From contig NZ_CP090557.1 of NCBI RefSeq assembly GCF_021484805.1, positions 1,104,501 through 1,168,500 on the forward strand: a stretch of 64,000 nt of DNA, in the 5' to 3' direction. The first letter of the stretch is position 1, and each line of letters begins with the position of its first letter. Shown in pieces: positions 37,283 through 45,394 of this stretch. This DNA is from Tellurirhabdus bombi (GTDB taxonomy: Bacteria > Bacteroidota > Bacteroidia > Cytophagales > Spirosomataceae). The notes under the pieces are model-generated. The model was not told the origin of the DNA. It saw nothing but the letters and a program-made list of their open reading frames with translations, and searched no databases. Both the position numbers and the translations under genes were made by a program.

Positions 37283-38101
37283 TTATTCCCCCAACCAGTT
37301 TGGGGGCCGCTTTTCCAGAAAGGCGGCCATGCCTTCCTTAGCGTCGGCCGTCTGCTGAATTTGCCGGAACTGCTCATGCAGGTAAGCCTGCTGTTCCGCC
37401 CGTGGAATGGCTTTCAATTGTTGATACGCCCGTAAGCCCGCTTGCATGGCCGCCGGAGAGTATTTTTTTAGATCGGTCACCAACTGACTGACAGCCGCAT
37501 CCAGATCTTCCTTTTTCACGAATTCGGTCACCAAACCCAGTTGATGGGCTTCCGAAGCCGACAGCGTCCGGGCGCGCAGGCACAAATCCAGTACGGTCCG
37601 GGCAGGCATGATTTCCAACAAACTAGCCATCACCTGAAACGGAAACAGCCCACGTTTGACCTCGGGCAAGCTAAACGTCGCGCTTTCTGCCGCTACAACG
37701 TGCGTACAACCGCCAACCAACAGGAATCCCCCCGCATACACCGGCCCCTGAATACGACCAATGCAAGGCTTGTGCAGCCCCGCCATAAGCTCGCCGAGTT
37801 TTACGGGCTCCGCAGGTTCCGGCACGGTTGTTGGTTCTACTTCACCATTGGAAAGGCTTTTCAAATCCATTCCCGCACAGAATGTATCTCCTGCCGCCGC
37901 TAATACGATCAGCCAGACGTCTTTTTCATGATGCGCATACGTCAACGAAAAAGCCAGTTCATTGATCAGCGTTGGGTTTAAGGCGTTCTTTTTTTCGGGA
38001 CGATTCAAGGTGACGGTCAGTACATGATCTGCCAGCGTAGTTTGCAGATACCGTAAGGAATACGTCGAAAAAGCAGCGGTTTGATCGGGGGTGTAAAGCA
38101 T
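37283..38101 (-). CDS. Enoyl-CoA hydratase/isomerase family protein
   Basis: The start at 38101 gives MLYTPDQTAAFSTYSLRYL; the frame to 38203 adds 34 unlikely residues. The 272-residue protein has the crotonase fold, with LTVTLNRPEKKNALNP, DTFCAGMDLKSL (oxyanion loop) and LPEVKRGLFPF. The Glu of the second catalytic position is kept (LPE), but the first (usually GGGCELA) reads YAGGFLLVGGC, so it is Leu. Homologues without the first Glu act as isomerases, hydrolases or other crotonase reactions, so simple hydration is doubtful. Confidence 0.85.
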   Translation of the reverse strand: MLYTPDQTAAFSTYSLRYLQTTLADHVLTVTLNRPEKKNALNPTLINELAFSLTYAHHEKDVWLIVLAAAGDTFCAGMDLKSLSNGEVEPTTVPEPAEPVKLGELMAGLHKPCIGRIQGPVYAGGFLLVGGCTHVVAAESATFSLPEVKRGLFPFQVMASLLEIMPARTVLDLCLRARTLSASEAHQLGLVTEFVKKEDLDAAVSQLVTDLKKYSPAAMQAGLRAYQQLKAIPRAEQQAYLHEQFRQIQQTADAKEGMAAFLEKRPPNWLGE

Positions 38102-38220
38102 AGCCAGGATATAAACTACCAAACAATAAATTGCAGCAAAGAAAGGACTTCTTCGTATATAAATATACGCTTTTTCGGCGTTTAGGGTCTGTAATCCGCG
38201 CACACTTCCCTGTCCTCCTT

Positions 38221-39318
38221 ATGAAATATCCCTTTACGTTGCTGGTGTTGCTGGCTATGGCGAACCACGCATTTGGCACCCATATTCTAGGCGGCTATAT
38301 TCAGGCAAAGCGTGTTTCGCCGACCAACCTCACTTTTGAATTTACGGTAAATCTGTTCACGGATAACGGTGCCGTTGCCAGTTCAGAACAAACCATTAGA
38401 TTATGCACGGGAGAGGCCAACAAAACGGTGGTAGCAGATCGCGTCGAACATCGGTCACTTGACCAAATGTCTTCAATAAATATTTATCGCATTACCTATA
38501 CGTATCAAACTCAGGGAACATATACGATTGCAGCCAGTCTTACCAATCGGACATCGGGTGCTCGTAATCTGAGCAATGCAGAAACTCCTTTTTATATTCA
38601 AACCACGTTTTCTACCGCCGTTACCAACACGACACCCGCCTTTGCCTACCCGGAAAATGGATTTAAAGCCACTACCCAGCAGGCCGCCCGTTTTAACCTG
38701 AAAGGAGCGGATACTGAGGGCGATAGTGTTGTTTATTCCGTTACCCGCCCAAAGCTTGCCGAGTGCACCCAACCGGAATTCCTGCTGCCTAGCTATGTTT
38801 TCCCCAACGACGTCGCACGGCGAGGTACCTTTAAAATTGATCTTCAGGGGGTTCTTGACTGGAATGCACCGACGGAACAGGGGCGTTATGTTTTTGCGGT
38901 CGTTGCCGAAGAATGGCGGAATGGCCAGAAAATCAGCGAAACTCTTTTTGATATGCTGCTGATTGTTGAAGACAGGCCAGGGGGAACTCCCGGAACCATT
39001 CCTCCGTATGAGCCTGTTGCCAACCAGCCGCTGATTACCGGCACGCAGGAAGAAGTAAGCGATGGCGAGGTGTCTATTCTGGCTTATCCGATTCCGGTTC
39101 AGGATCGGCTTCATATCCGACTGAAAAGCCCGCAACCTTCGATCGCGCGGATGCAATTATTCAATGTACAGGGACAAATGGTTAGGGAGATTGATCTGGT
39201 CAATCCCAGTCATGAACACGAAATTTCGCTGGATACGGGGCAGTGGGTGCCCGGAACGTACTTATTGAGGACATATACGCATGGGAAAACGTATACGCAC
39301 AAGGTATTGAAGCGTTAA
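38221..39318 (+). CDS. Secreted T9SS cargo protein with C-terminal sorting domain
   Basis: The start at 38221 gives MKYPFTLLVLLAMANHAFGT, a signal peptide. The mature N-terminus reads THILGGYIQAKRVS, a beginning seen in many Bacteroidota gliding-associated surface proteins. The C-terminal 75 residues (AYPIPVQDRLHIRL to GTYLLRTYTHGKTYTHKVLK) form a type A sorting domain of the type IX secretion system. The 365-residue product should be exported to the surface. Its exact function is unknown. The bidirectional terminator with accD follows. Confidence 0.85.
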   Translation: MKYPFTLLVLLAMANHAFGTHILGGYIQAKRVSPTNLTFEFTVNLFTDNGAVASSEQTIRLCTGEANKTVVADRVEHRSLDQMSSINIYRITYTYQTQGTYTIAASLTNRTSGARNLSNAETPFYIQTTFSTAVTNTTPAFAYPENGFKATTQQAARFNLKGADTEGDSVVYSVTRPKLAECTQPEFLLPSYVFPNDVARRGTFKIDLQGVLDWNAPTEQGRYVFAVVAEEWRNGQKISETLFDMLLIVEDRPGGTPGTIPPYEPVANQPLITGTQEEVSDGEVSILAYPIPVQDRLHIRLKSPQPSIARMQLFNVQGQMVREIDLVNPSHEHEISLDTGQWVPGTYLLRTYTHGKTYTHKVLKR

Positions 39319-39323
39319 AATAA

Positions 39324-39374
39324 AAGGGTCCTTAGCCATCCGATGGTATTCAATCCAGATGGTTAAGGACCCTT
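39324..39374. terminator. Bidirectional terminator between T9SS cargo gene and accD
   Basis: AAGGGTCCTTAGCCATC (39324-39340) pairs with GATGGTTAAGGACCCTT (39358-39374), 17 bp with a single G-U pair. It serves the plus-strand gene and the minus-strand accD. Confidence 0.9.
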
Positions 39375-39378
39375 ATTA

Positions 39379-40221
39379 TTACTGAAGCATTCCGAACAAA
39401 CTGGTTAGTTTGTCTTTCAGATCTTTACGGTCGACAATAAAGTCAAGAAAACCGTGGTCGAGTACGAATTCGGCACTTTGAAAGCCTTCCGGCAGGTTTT
39501 TTCCGATGGTTTCACGAATGACGCGGGGCCCGGCAAAACCAATCAGGGCATTCGGCTCGGCAATGTTGAAGTCGCCCAACATGGCATAGGAAGCCGTTAC
39601 TCCGCCCGTTGTTGGATCGGTTAGCAGCGACACATACGGAATTTTAGCTTCCGAAAGCAGCGCCAGCTTGGCCGATGTTTTGGCCATTTGCATCAGCGAA
39701 AAACCAGCTTCCATCATCCGCGCCCCACCTGAGCGCGAAATCATCAGGAACGGCTTCCGGGTTTCGATGGAATGGCTGATGGCCCGGGCAATTTTTTCGC
39801 CCACAACCGATCCCATTGATCCACCAATAAACGTAAAATCCATGCAAGCCACCGTGACCTCCAGGTCATTCATTTTGCCGTAAGCAGTCCGGACAGCATC
39901 GTTCAAGCCGCTTTTGGCGATGGTTGCGCGCACTCGCTCTGGATAAGGCTTTGAATCAACAAACTTCAGCGGGTCAGCCGAGGTCATTGTTGCGTCTAGC
40001 TCCGTAAATTCGTTATCGTCAAATAAAAGAGCAAAATAAGCTTCCGAACCGATCTTTTCGTGGTAGCTGCAATGCACACACGTATACGCGTTTTGCTTGT
40101 GTTCGCGTGTATGCATTACTTTTTTGCAGTTCGGACACTGGTACCACAATCCGTCCGGAGCTTCACGCTTCATCTCCGTGGGCGTGTTAATACCTTTTTC
40201 TTTTCGTATAAACCAAGACAT
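39379..40221 (-). CDS. accD: Acetyl-CoA carboxylase carboxyltransferase subunit beta
   Basis: AccD forms, with AccA, the carboxyltransferase that makes malonyl-CoA for fatty acid synthesis. The 280-residue protein has an N-terminal zinc ribbon (C29, C32, C48, C51 in CPNC...CVHC) and the crotonase-type core with [15 protein letters not shown] and [20 protein letters not shown]. The family length is typical. accA is not in the window. It is alone on its strand. Confidence 0.96.
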   Translation of the reverse strand: MSWFIRKEKGINTPTEMKREAPDGLWYQCPNCKKVMHTREHKQNAYTCVHCSYHEKIGSEAYFALLFDDNEFTELDATMTSADPLKFVDSKPYPERVRATIAKSGLNDAVRTAYGKMNDLEVTVACMDFTFIGGSMGSVVGEKIARAISHSIETRKPFLMISRSGGARMMEAGFSLMQMAKTSAKLALLSEAKIPYVSLLTDPTTGGVTASYAMLGDFNIAEPNALIGFAGPRVIRETIGKNLPEGFQSAEFVLDHGFLDFIVDRKDLKDKLTSLFGMLQ

Positions 40222-40315
40222 ATTTTCGGGAGGCAGCCAGCAGCTTTTTGGGACTGTTGTTACTGCGTTGTAGTCAAACGAGTTGTAAATATACTAAGAA
40301 AATAAAGTCAGACAC

Positions 40316-41014
40316 TTACAAAACCAGATAGTACTTCCGGCGCGCGGGGTCAAATCGCTCAATGGCATAGCGTAAAGCCGTGCGGGGCAACTGCCGAATG
40401 TGGTCGTGCAGAAACTCTTCCAATGCCTCCGGGTTCTTTTTTCCAACTTCGCGCAGCATCCAGCCAATCGCTTTATGAATCAGGTCGTGCTGGTGCGCAA
40501 ACAAACTTTCGGCCAGGGAAAACGTGTCGAAAAACTGTCCTTTTCGGATGAAAGCCAAGGTAGAAATCAGCGCAATCCGCTGTGACCAAAGGTGGTTTTC
40601 CTGCGCCAGTTCATACAAGATTGTCCGATCTTCGGGCAGCAAATAATTTCCAACAATTTCCGGGCAGGACGTGTCGACCAGATCCCAATTATTGATGAAT
40701 TTCTTATTTTTCAGGTAATAATCCAGAATCTGCTTTCGTCTGGCCTGCTTTGCTTTTTTGGCTTGGTTGGTCCAGATAATTAGCGCGGTCAACCGGCACT
40801 CGTGATAAGGGTCCTGGACTAATTTTTCAATTTCTTCGTCCGCCAGCGAAATGTACTTCTGGGCAATTATTCGTTGCTGCGGCACCGTCAAACCCAAAAA
40901 AAGATCGCCTTCCCCGTACTGGCCGGGGCCGGTTTTGAAAAATCGCTGGAGTATAACGGCCCTGTCTGAGTCCGCCAGCTTTTCCAAGTCGGCTTTAACT
41001 TTCTCGTAGCTCAT
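40316..41014 (-). CDS. DNA alkylation repair protein (AlkC/AlkD-like HEAT repeats)
   Basis: The 232-residue all-helical protein has the AlkD pattern: AVILQRFFKTGPGQYGEGDLFLGLTVPQQR near the N-terminus, NNWDLVDTSCPEIVGNYL, and RIALISTLAFIRKGQF. AlkD-type glycosylases remove alkylated purines. The Trp and Asp of NNWDLVD at the centre of the fold are kept. Its start overlaps the end of the deacetylase gene upstream by 4 bp (ATGA), so the two are translationally coupled though the functions look unrelated. Confidence 0.9.
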   Translation of the reverse strand: MSYEKVKADLEKLADSDRAVILQRFFKTGPGQYGEGDLFLGLTVPQQRIIAQKYISLADEEIEKLVQDPYHECRLTALIIWTNQAKKAKQARRKQILDYYLKNKKFINNWDLVDTSCPEIVGNYLLPEDRTILYELAQENHLWSQRIALISTLAFIRKGQFFDTFSLAESLFAHQHDLIHKAIGWMLREVGKKNPEALEEFLHDHIRQLPRTALRYAIERFDPARRKYYLVL

Positions 41015-41847
41015 GCAGTCAATAATTCATTTATGCGGATGGGCTGGTAATTGTTCTTTTTCAGATAGTCCAGCAGTTCGTCCAGGTAGAGGTATAATTT
41101 GTCTGTCCGGGCGGGATCAGTACCAATATGCATCAATAAAATAAAACCATTGAGACCCGACGGAGCCTTTTTTTCAAAATCATAAATCGACTGCAAAATA
41201 AGGCGGCTCGAACGGTAGACCTTGTCGTTGGGTGTGGTGTAATCGGCATGGGAAAGCGTCCCGGGCGTATAATTAATGAGTTCCAGGCCTAGCTCTTTGG
41301 TCCAAGTGGCAATGGTGTTGTTATACCATTCATAAGGCGGCAGGTAAAAACGAGCCTGGGATTCCCTGACCTTAAAGCGCTGCATCTCCGTGTAATTACG
41401 GAGCAGATCGGCTCTAAATTGCTCCCGATTGACTAACAGACTATCGCGCTTACGCCAGTCGCAGTAGAGCAAATGCTGGTCGGAATGAGCGCCCAAGTAA
41501 TGCCCGTCTTTTTTCAGTTCCTGAATGATATTCTGAAAAGCAGGATTCCGGTAAAAGCGCCCGGTCAGAAAAAAAGACGCTTTGATCTGGTGTTTCCGCA
41601 GCACTTGCCGGATGCGTTCGCCCCCGTCGGCAAATTCATCGCCGGTAAAAACCAGAGCAAGCTGCGGGGTGCTGGTATCGCCACGAATTATGGCTCCCCG
41701 GTGATACAGCCGCATTTTTTTTGAATTATTTGCAATCACCCGTGCAACTTCGATTCGCTTCCTTGCATCTTTCCCTTGATTGCGGTTTTGGAGCGGCATA
41801 ATAAACCCATACAAGAACTGCAGAAAAAGCAACCAGACTGTCAGCAT
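41011..41847 (-). CDS. Polysaccharide deacetylase (NodB homology) family protein
   Basis: An N-terminal hydrophobic stretch (MLTVWLLFLQFLYGFI) suggests a signal anchor. The NodB domain (about residues 65-275) has LALVFTGDEFADGGE in place of the usual TFDDG motif and GAHSDQHLLYCDW as the metal HxxxH motif. The motif is altered but both halves remain, as in a Bacteroidota subgroup. The product probably deacetylates a cell-surface glycan or peptidoglycan in the envelope. It is coupled to the downstream repair gene by a 4-bp overlap. Confidence 0.8.
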   Translation of the reverse strand: MLTVWLLFLQFLYGFIMPLQNRNQGKDARKRIEVARVIANNSKKMRLYHRGAIIRGDTSTPQLALVFTGDEFADGGERIRQVLRKHQIKASFFLTGRFYRNPAFQNIIQELKKDGHYLGAHSDQHLLYCDWRKRDSLLVNREQFRADLLRNYTEMQRFKVRESQARFYLPPYEWYNNTIATWTKELGLELINYTPGTLSHADYTTPNDKVYRSSRLILQSIYDFEKKAPSGLNGFILLMHIGTDPARTDKLYLYLDELLDYLKKNNYQPIRINELLTA

Positions 41848-41917
41848 ATAGGAAAACGATTACGTTCGACCAATAGTGATGATGAATTACAGAAGCAGTT
41901 GGACTTATTGCACCACA

Positions 41918-42217
41918 ATGGCAACACCGTTATCTCAGTATGTTGTTGAGCTAGAAAACGCGGGCTACTCGGGCTGGGTTGCCTACCGGGAACCGGCACT
42001 AGCACTGCGCTTTGCTTACGAACGCTCGTTGAACAGTGCCTACATTTACATTCCGGGCGACGATCAGTGGGCTTCTTACTGCCGGAGCGCCGGAGCCAAA
42101 CCTGCTGCCGAGCGTCGGGCTGAAATACTGCAACGCATTGCCACCGAGGTAAAAAAACTCCAAACGGCCGCCGCGGTTGTGCAAATTAATGATTTCGGCA
42201 TTGAGTTGCTGTTCTGA
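41918..42217 (+). CDS. Small hypothetical protein
   Basis: A 99-residue product of no recognised family begins at the ATG at 41918: MATPLSQYVVELENAGYSGW. Start codons 41876 (GTG), 41879 and 41882 in the same frame would add 12 to 14 residues and cannot be excluded. The sequence is soluble and ends KKLQTAAAVVQINDFGIELLF. No signal peptide or membrane span is seen. It diverges from the deacetylase gene. Confidence 0.55.
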   Translation: MATPLSQYVVELENAGYSGWVAYREPALALRFAYERSLNSAYIYIPGDDQWASYCRSAGAKPAAERRAEILQRIATEVKKLQTAAAVVQINDFGIELLF

Positions 42218-42597
42218 TTCCTCCTTTCTTTTCTCAAAGACCTTTCCCGGAAAAATACCATTAATAGACCGAAGAAGCGAAGTAGCGTCAAGCGTACTGT
42301 GTAAACAGAAGCCATTGACTAAAACGGACTTTGGGTTACAAAATCAAATAGTTGGCGATAAAGTAATTAATTACGATTACTTAATGCACTCGCTATCCCA
42401 AGAGTAAGTGTCTGTATTAGCGCTCCATTTTAGCTTACCGAAAAAGCTACTAGCTTATCTATCCAGTTATGGATCAGCAATTTATCATACACTCTAGTAG
42501 TGGTTCTGTCTTCTCCTTCTGCGTTTCTACTTCTGAAAGTACCTACTTTTTAAGGCTTGCTGTCAGGTTTCAGCATCAAAGTATTTTCTTACGTCTA
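42218..42597. other. Gene-poor stretch upstream of the small lipoprotein gene
   Basis: About 380 bp without a credible coding frame. It is T-rich toward the right. I see no RNA gene, repeat or strong hairpin in it. The only supported signal is the promoter at its right end, listed separately. Confidence 0.4.
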
Positions 42598-42628
42598 TTG
42601 GCTAATTACCCGGTAGACTTTAATTTTG
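42598..42628 (+). promoter_or_regulatory. Promoter of the small lipoprotein gene
   Basis: TTG at 42598-42600 and TAATTTTG at 42621-42628 with 20 bp between them match the Bacteroidota -33/-7 consensus. The start codon lies 25 bp downstream of the -7 box. Confidence 0.7.
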
Positions 42629-42653
42629 TATTGACTTTGTAAACCGTATTTAG

Positions 42654-42905
42654 ATGAAAAGCCTTTTGAGCAAAGGATTGCTAGTTGTTTCCATTATTTC
42701 GCTAGCTTCTTGTGATTATCAGAAATACAATACCATTCGCCAGAAAGATTATCGCGCAGGCGACAAATATGTTTATGGCCCTGGTAAAGATTCAGCCGCA
42801 GTTCAGTCAAAATATACATACACCGCACGCCCTGAATTAGAGCAGCGTACTGCCAAAATTCGCGAAAAATTGTTTGGCGCTACGGCAATAGCAAAAGGCA
42901 ACTAA
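42654..42905 (+). CDS. Small lipoprotein
   Basis: The 83-residue product begins MKSLLSKGLLVVSIISLASC, a lipoprotein signal with the lipobox LASC at the cleavage site. The mature part is about 64 residues, hydrophilic and rich in Lys, Tyr and Arg (DYQKYNTIRQKDYRAGDKYV). No domain is recognised. A good promoter precedes it. It opens the region that leads to the glycan cluster, but a link to glycan synthesis is not shown. Confidence 0.7.
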   Translation: MKSLLSKGLLVVSIISLASCDYQKYNTIRQKDYRAGDKYVYGPGKDSAAVQSKYTYTARPELEQRTAKIREKLFGATAIAKGN

Positions 42906-43252
42906 GCTGGTGTGATGTTACTTTATAGAGAGCGCTGCATCTCATAAGTTGTAATCAGAGAATCTAATTTTGTATAGCGCTGGATGACTAGCTTGAAACC
43001 TGGTCATTTATTGCAGTTTAGTGGGGGAGGTTCGTGTTGCTTATCCGGCAGTTTTCGTTAACTACTCCTTTGCTTCTCTGTGTTAAGCTAGTTATGAAAA
43101 TGCCAGAGCACCTTACCCGCTGCTAACAACCGGAGCCGCTCCGCCGCCTGTTTGCTATACGTCTCATTATTTATAGTAGAAATCCCACGGCATGTCTACT
43201 CCATTTAGTACACGACGTTCATCGGGTTTCCTCACAACCTAAGCTTTGGCAC
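42906..43252 (+). other. Intergenic region and possible long leader of the first GT2 gene
   Basis: A -7-like TAATTTTG lies at 42965-42972. The only nearby TTG (42949-42951) is 13 bp upstream, too close for the consensus, so the promoter is uncertain. If it is used, the transcript carries a leader of about 270 nt. No other gene, repeat or terminator is seen. Confidence 0.4.
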
Positions 43253-43993
43253 ATGTATAACGGCAAGAAAGCAGTGGTGGTGTTGCCTGCTTACAAGGCA
43301 GCATTGACTCTGGAACGCACCTACCGTGAAATCCCTTTTGACCTTATCGACGACGTAATTCTGGTCGATGATGCCAGTCCTGATAATACCGTAGAAGAAG
43401 CCCGTCGTCTGGGTATTCGCCACGTCATTCGGCACGAGACGAACAAAGGATACGGCGGCAACCAAAAATCATGCTACCGCAAAGCCGTCGAGCTAGGCGC
43501 CGATCTGGTTATCATGCTTCACCCTGACTATCAGTACACCCCTAAATTAATTACTGCTATGGTCAGCATCATCGGGAATGATTTGTACCCGGTGGTATTT
43601 GGCTCCCGAATTTTAGGAAAAGGTGCGTTGAAAGGCGGTATGCCCATCTACAAATACGTTGCCAATCGCTTTTTGACGCTGGTTCAGAACCTACTAATGA
43701 ATCAGAAACTGTCTGAATACCACACGGGGTATCGGGCGTTTTCTACAGAAGTGCTCCGCAATCTGGACTTTTCACACAATTCCGATGACTTCATTTTTGA
43801 TAACGAAATGATCGCCCAAATTTTTTATAAGGGCTACGAAATCGCTGAAGTAACTTGTCCAACCAAGTATTTTGAAGAAGCATCCTCCATTAACTTCCGA
43901 CGAAGCAGCATTTACGGCTTAGGTGTACTGAAAGTGTCTCTCTTTTACCGGCTTACGAAGTGGGGAATCATGAATTGGAAGGTCTTGAAATAG
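43253..43993 (+). CDS. Glycosyltransferase family 2 (polyprenyl-phosphate sugar synthase type)
   Basis: A GT-A enzyme of 246 residues with N-terminal VVVLPAYKAALTLERTYREI, the nucleotide-binding VDDASPDNTVEEA, and HPDYQYTP as the DxD-equivalent. Similar proteins join a sugar nucleotide to polyprenyl phosphate. The C-terminus has no membrane span. It precedes the epimerase gene by about 200 bp, which contain a promoter. Confidence 0.82.
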   Translation: MYNGKKAVVVLPAYKAALTLERTYREIPFDLIDDVILVDDASPDNTVEEARRLGIRHVIRHETNKGYGGNQKSCYRKAVELGADLVIMLHPDYQYTPKLITAMVSIIGNDLYPVVFGSRILGKGALKGGMPIYKYVANRFLTLVQNLLMNQKLSEYHTGYRAFSTEVLRNLDFSHNSDDFIFDNEMIAQIFYKGYEIAEVTCPTKYFEEASSINFRRSSIYGLGVLKVSLFYRLTKWGIMNWKVLK

Positions 43994-44010
43994 TCCATTC
44001 GATCAACCTT

Positions 44011-44042
44011 TTGTCTTGATCCGTTACTTCTAACTAATTTTG
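44011..44042 (+). promoter_or_regulatory. Promoter of the epimerase gene
   Basis: TTG at 44011-44013 and TAATTTTG at 44035-44042 are separated by 21 bp. A second TTG at 44016-44018 gives 16 bp. The start codon is 155 bp downstream. Confidence 0.65.
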
Positions 44043-44197
44043 TATATTTTAGTGAAAGGAAAAAGGCTTACACAAAGTTAGCGTAACTTTGCAGCGTTTA
44101 TTGGATGCGCTCCAAAAGCACTCTTCTGAGAATGGTGCAATTTCGCATTTGATTTAGTACATCCTGAAATTTTTACTTCTAATAAAAAAAGTTCATT

Positions 44198-45271
44198 ATG
44201 GAAGTTGCCTTAATAACGGGCTCAGCTGGGTTAATCGGTAGTGAGTCAGTAGCATTCTTCGCCGATAAGTTCGATTTGGTTATTGGCGTTGATAACAACC
44301 TGCGTCAGTATTTTTTTGGCGCTGACGGGTCAACCGAATGGAACCGCAACCGTTTGCAAGATACGTATTCGAACTACAAGCACCACACCGCCGACATTCG
44401 TAAGGTAGAAGAATTAGAGACTGTATTTAAAGAATACGGCTCTGATATTAAACTGATCGTTCACGCAGCTGCGCAACCTAGCCATGACTGGGCCGCCCGT
44501 GAGCCATTCACGGATTTCTCGGTTAATGCAACCGGTACGCTGAATATGCTGGAAATGACGCGCCTTCACGCTCCCGAAGCCGTCTTTATCTTCACTTCTA
44601 CCAACAAGGTTTATGGGGATAATCCTAATTTCCTGCCGCTGATCGAAACAGAAACGCGTTGGGAAATTGACGAAAATCACCCGTATTTCACCAACGGTAT
44701 CGATGAATTCATGTCAATCGACCACACAAAACACTCGTTGTTTGGTGCGTCTAAAGTAGCTGCCGACATTCTGGTTCAGGAATACGGCCGGTATTTTGGC
44801 ATGAAAACAGGGGTTTTCCGGGGCGGCTGCCTAACCGGGCCAAACCACTCGGGCGCTCAGCTACACGGTTTTCTATCATACCTGATGAAGTGCTCCATCA
44901 CGGGCCAGCACTACACCATCTTTGGTTACAAAGGCAAGCAGGTACGGGATAACATTCACAGCTATGACCTGGTAAACATGTTCTGGCACTTCTACCAGAA
45001 CCCTCGCGCGGGCGAAGTTTACAACGCGGGTGGTGGCCGTCACGCCAACTGCTCTATGCTGGAAGCCATTGCCGTCTGTGAAGAGATTTCAGGCAACAAA
45101 ATGAACTACAGCTATTCGGATACTAACCGGATTGGTGACCACATCTGGTACATCAGTGACTTGAGTAAATTCAAAAACCACTATCCAGACTGGAACTGGC
45201 AGTACGATTTGCGCCAGACTTTAGTGCAAATTCACGATAGCATGGCCCAGCGCTTGCTAGCCCAAAAATAA
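44198..45271 (+). CDS. NAD-dependent epimerase/dehydratase, CDP-paratose 2-epimerase-like
   Basis: An extended SDR of 357 residues with the N-terminal glycine motif [12 protein letters not shown]. The [10 protein letters not shown] segment, rich in Ser/Thr, carries the catalytic Thr/Ser position (133-135). The active-site stretch reads [12 protein letters not shown], so the usual YxxxK is FxxxK (F182, K186). Later segments are [20 protein letters not shown] and [18 protein letters not shown], as in CDP-paratose 2-epimerase relatives that make unusual deoxysugars. It probably supplies an epimerised NDP-sugar to the surrounding transferases. The substrate is unproven. Confidence 0.8.
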   Translation: MEVALITGSAGLIGSESVAFFADKFDLVIGVDNNLRQYFFGADGSTEWNRNRLQDTYSNYKHHTADIRKVEELETVFKEYGSDIKLIVHAAAQPSHDWAAREPFTDFSVNATGTLNMLEMTRLHAPEAVFIFTSTNKVYGDNPNFLPLIETETRWEIDENHPYFTNGIDEFMSIDHTKHSLFGASKVAADILVQEYGRYFGMKTGVFRGGCLTGPNHSGAQLHGFLSYLMKCSITGQHYTIFGYKGKQVRDNIHSYDLVNMFWHFYQNPRAGEVYNAGGGRHANCSMLEAIAVCEEISGNKMNYSYSDTNRIGDHIWYISDLSKFKNHYPDWNWQYDLRQTLVQIHDSMAQRLLAQK

Positions 45272-45282
45272 ATCATAGAAAG

Positions 45283-45336
45283 CAAGCTAGATGTATTGGC
45301 TACCCTTTAGTGGCTGGTATGTCTAGCTTGTGTTTT
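45283..45336 (+). terminator. Terminator after the epimerase gene
   Basis: CAAGCTAGA (45283-45291) pairs with TCTAGCTTG (45322-45330). The pairing continues inward with about nine further pairs, many of them G-U. It is followed by TGTTTTTT. Confidence 0.8.
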
Positions 45337-45394
45337 TTCATGTAATTTACTATTGTCCAGCTAATTACTGATTCTTAGAAGAAAGCAATTCATT

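Noticed and set aside
38473-39156. Minus-strand frame of 227 codons inside the T9SS cargo gene
   Set aside because: The plus-strand protein has a signal peptide and a sorting domain, which settles the coding strand.
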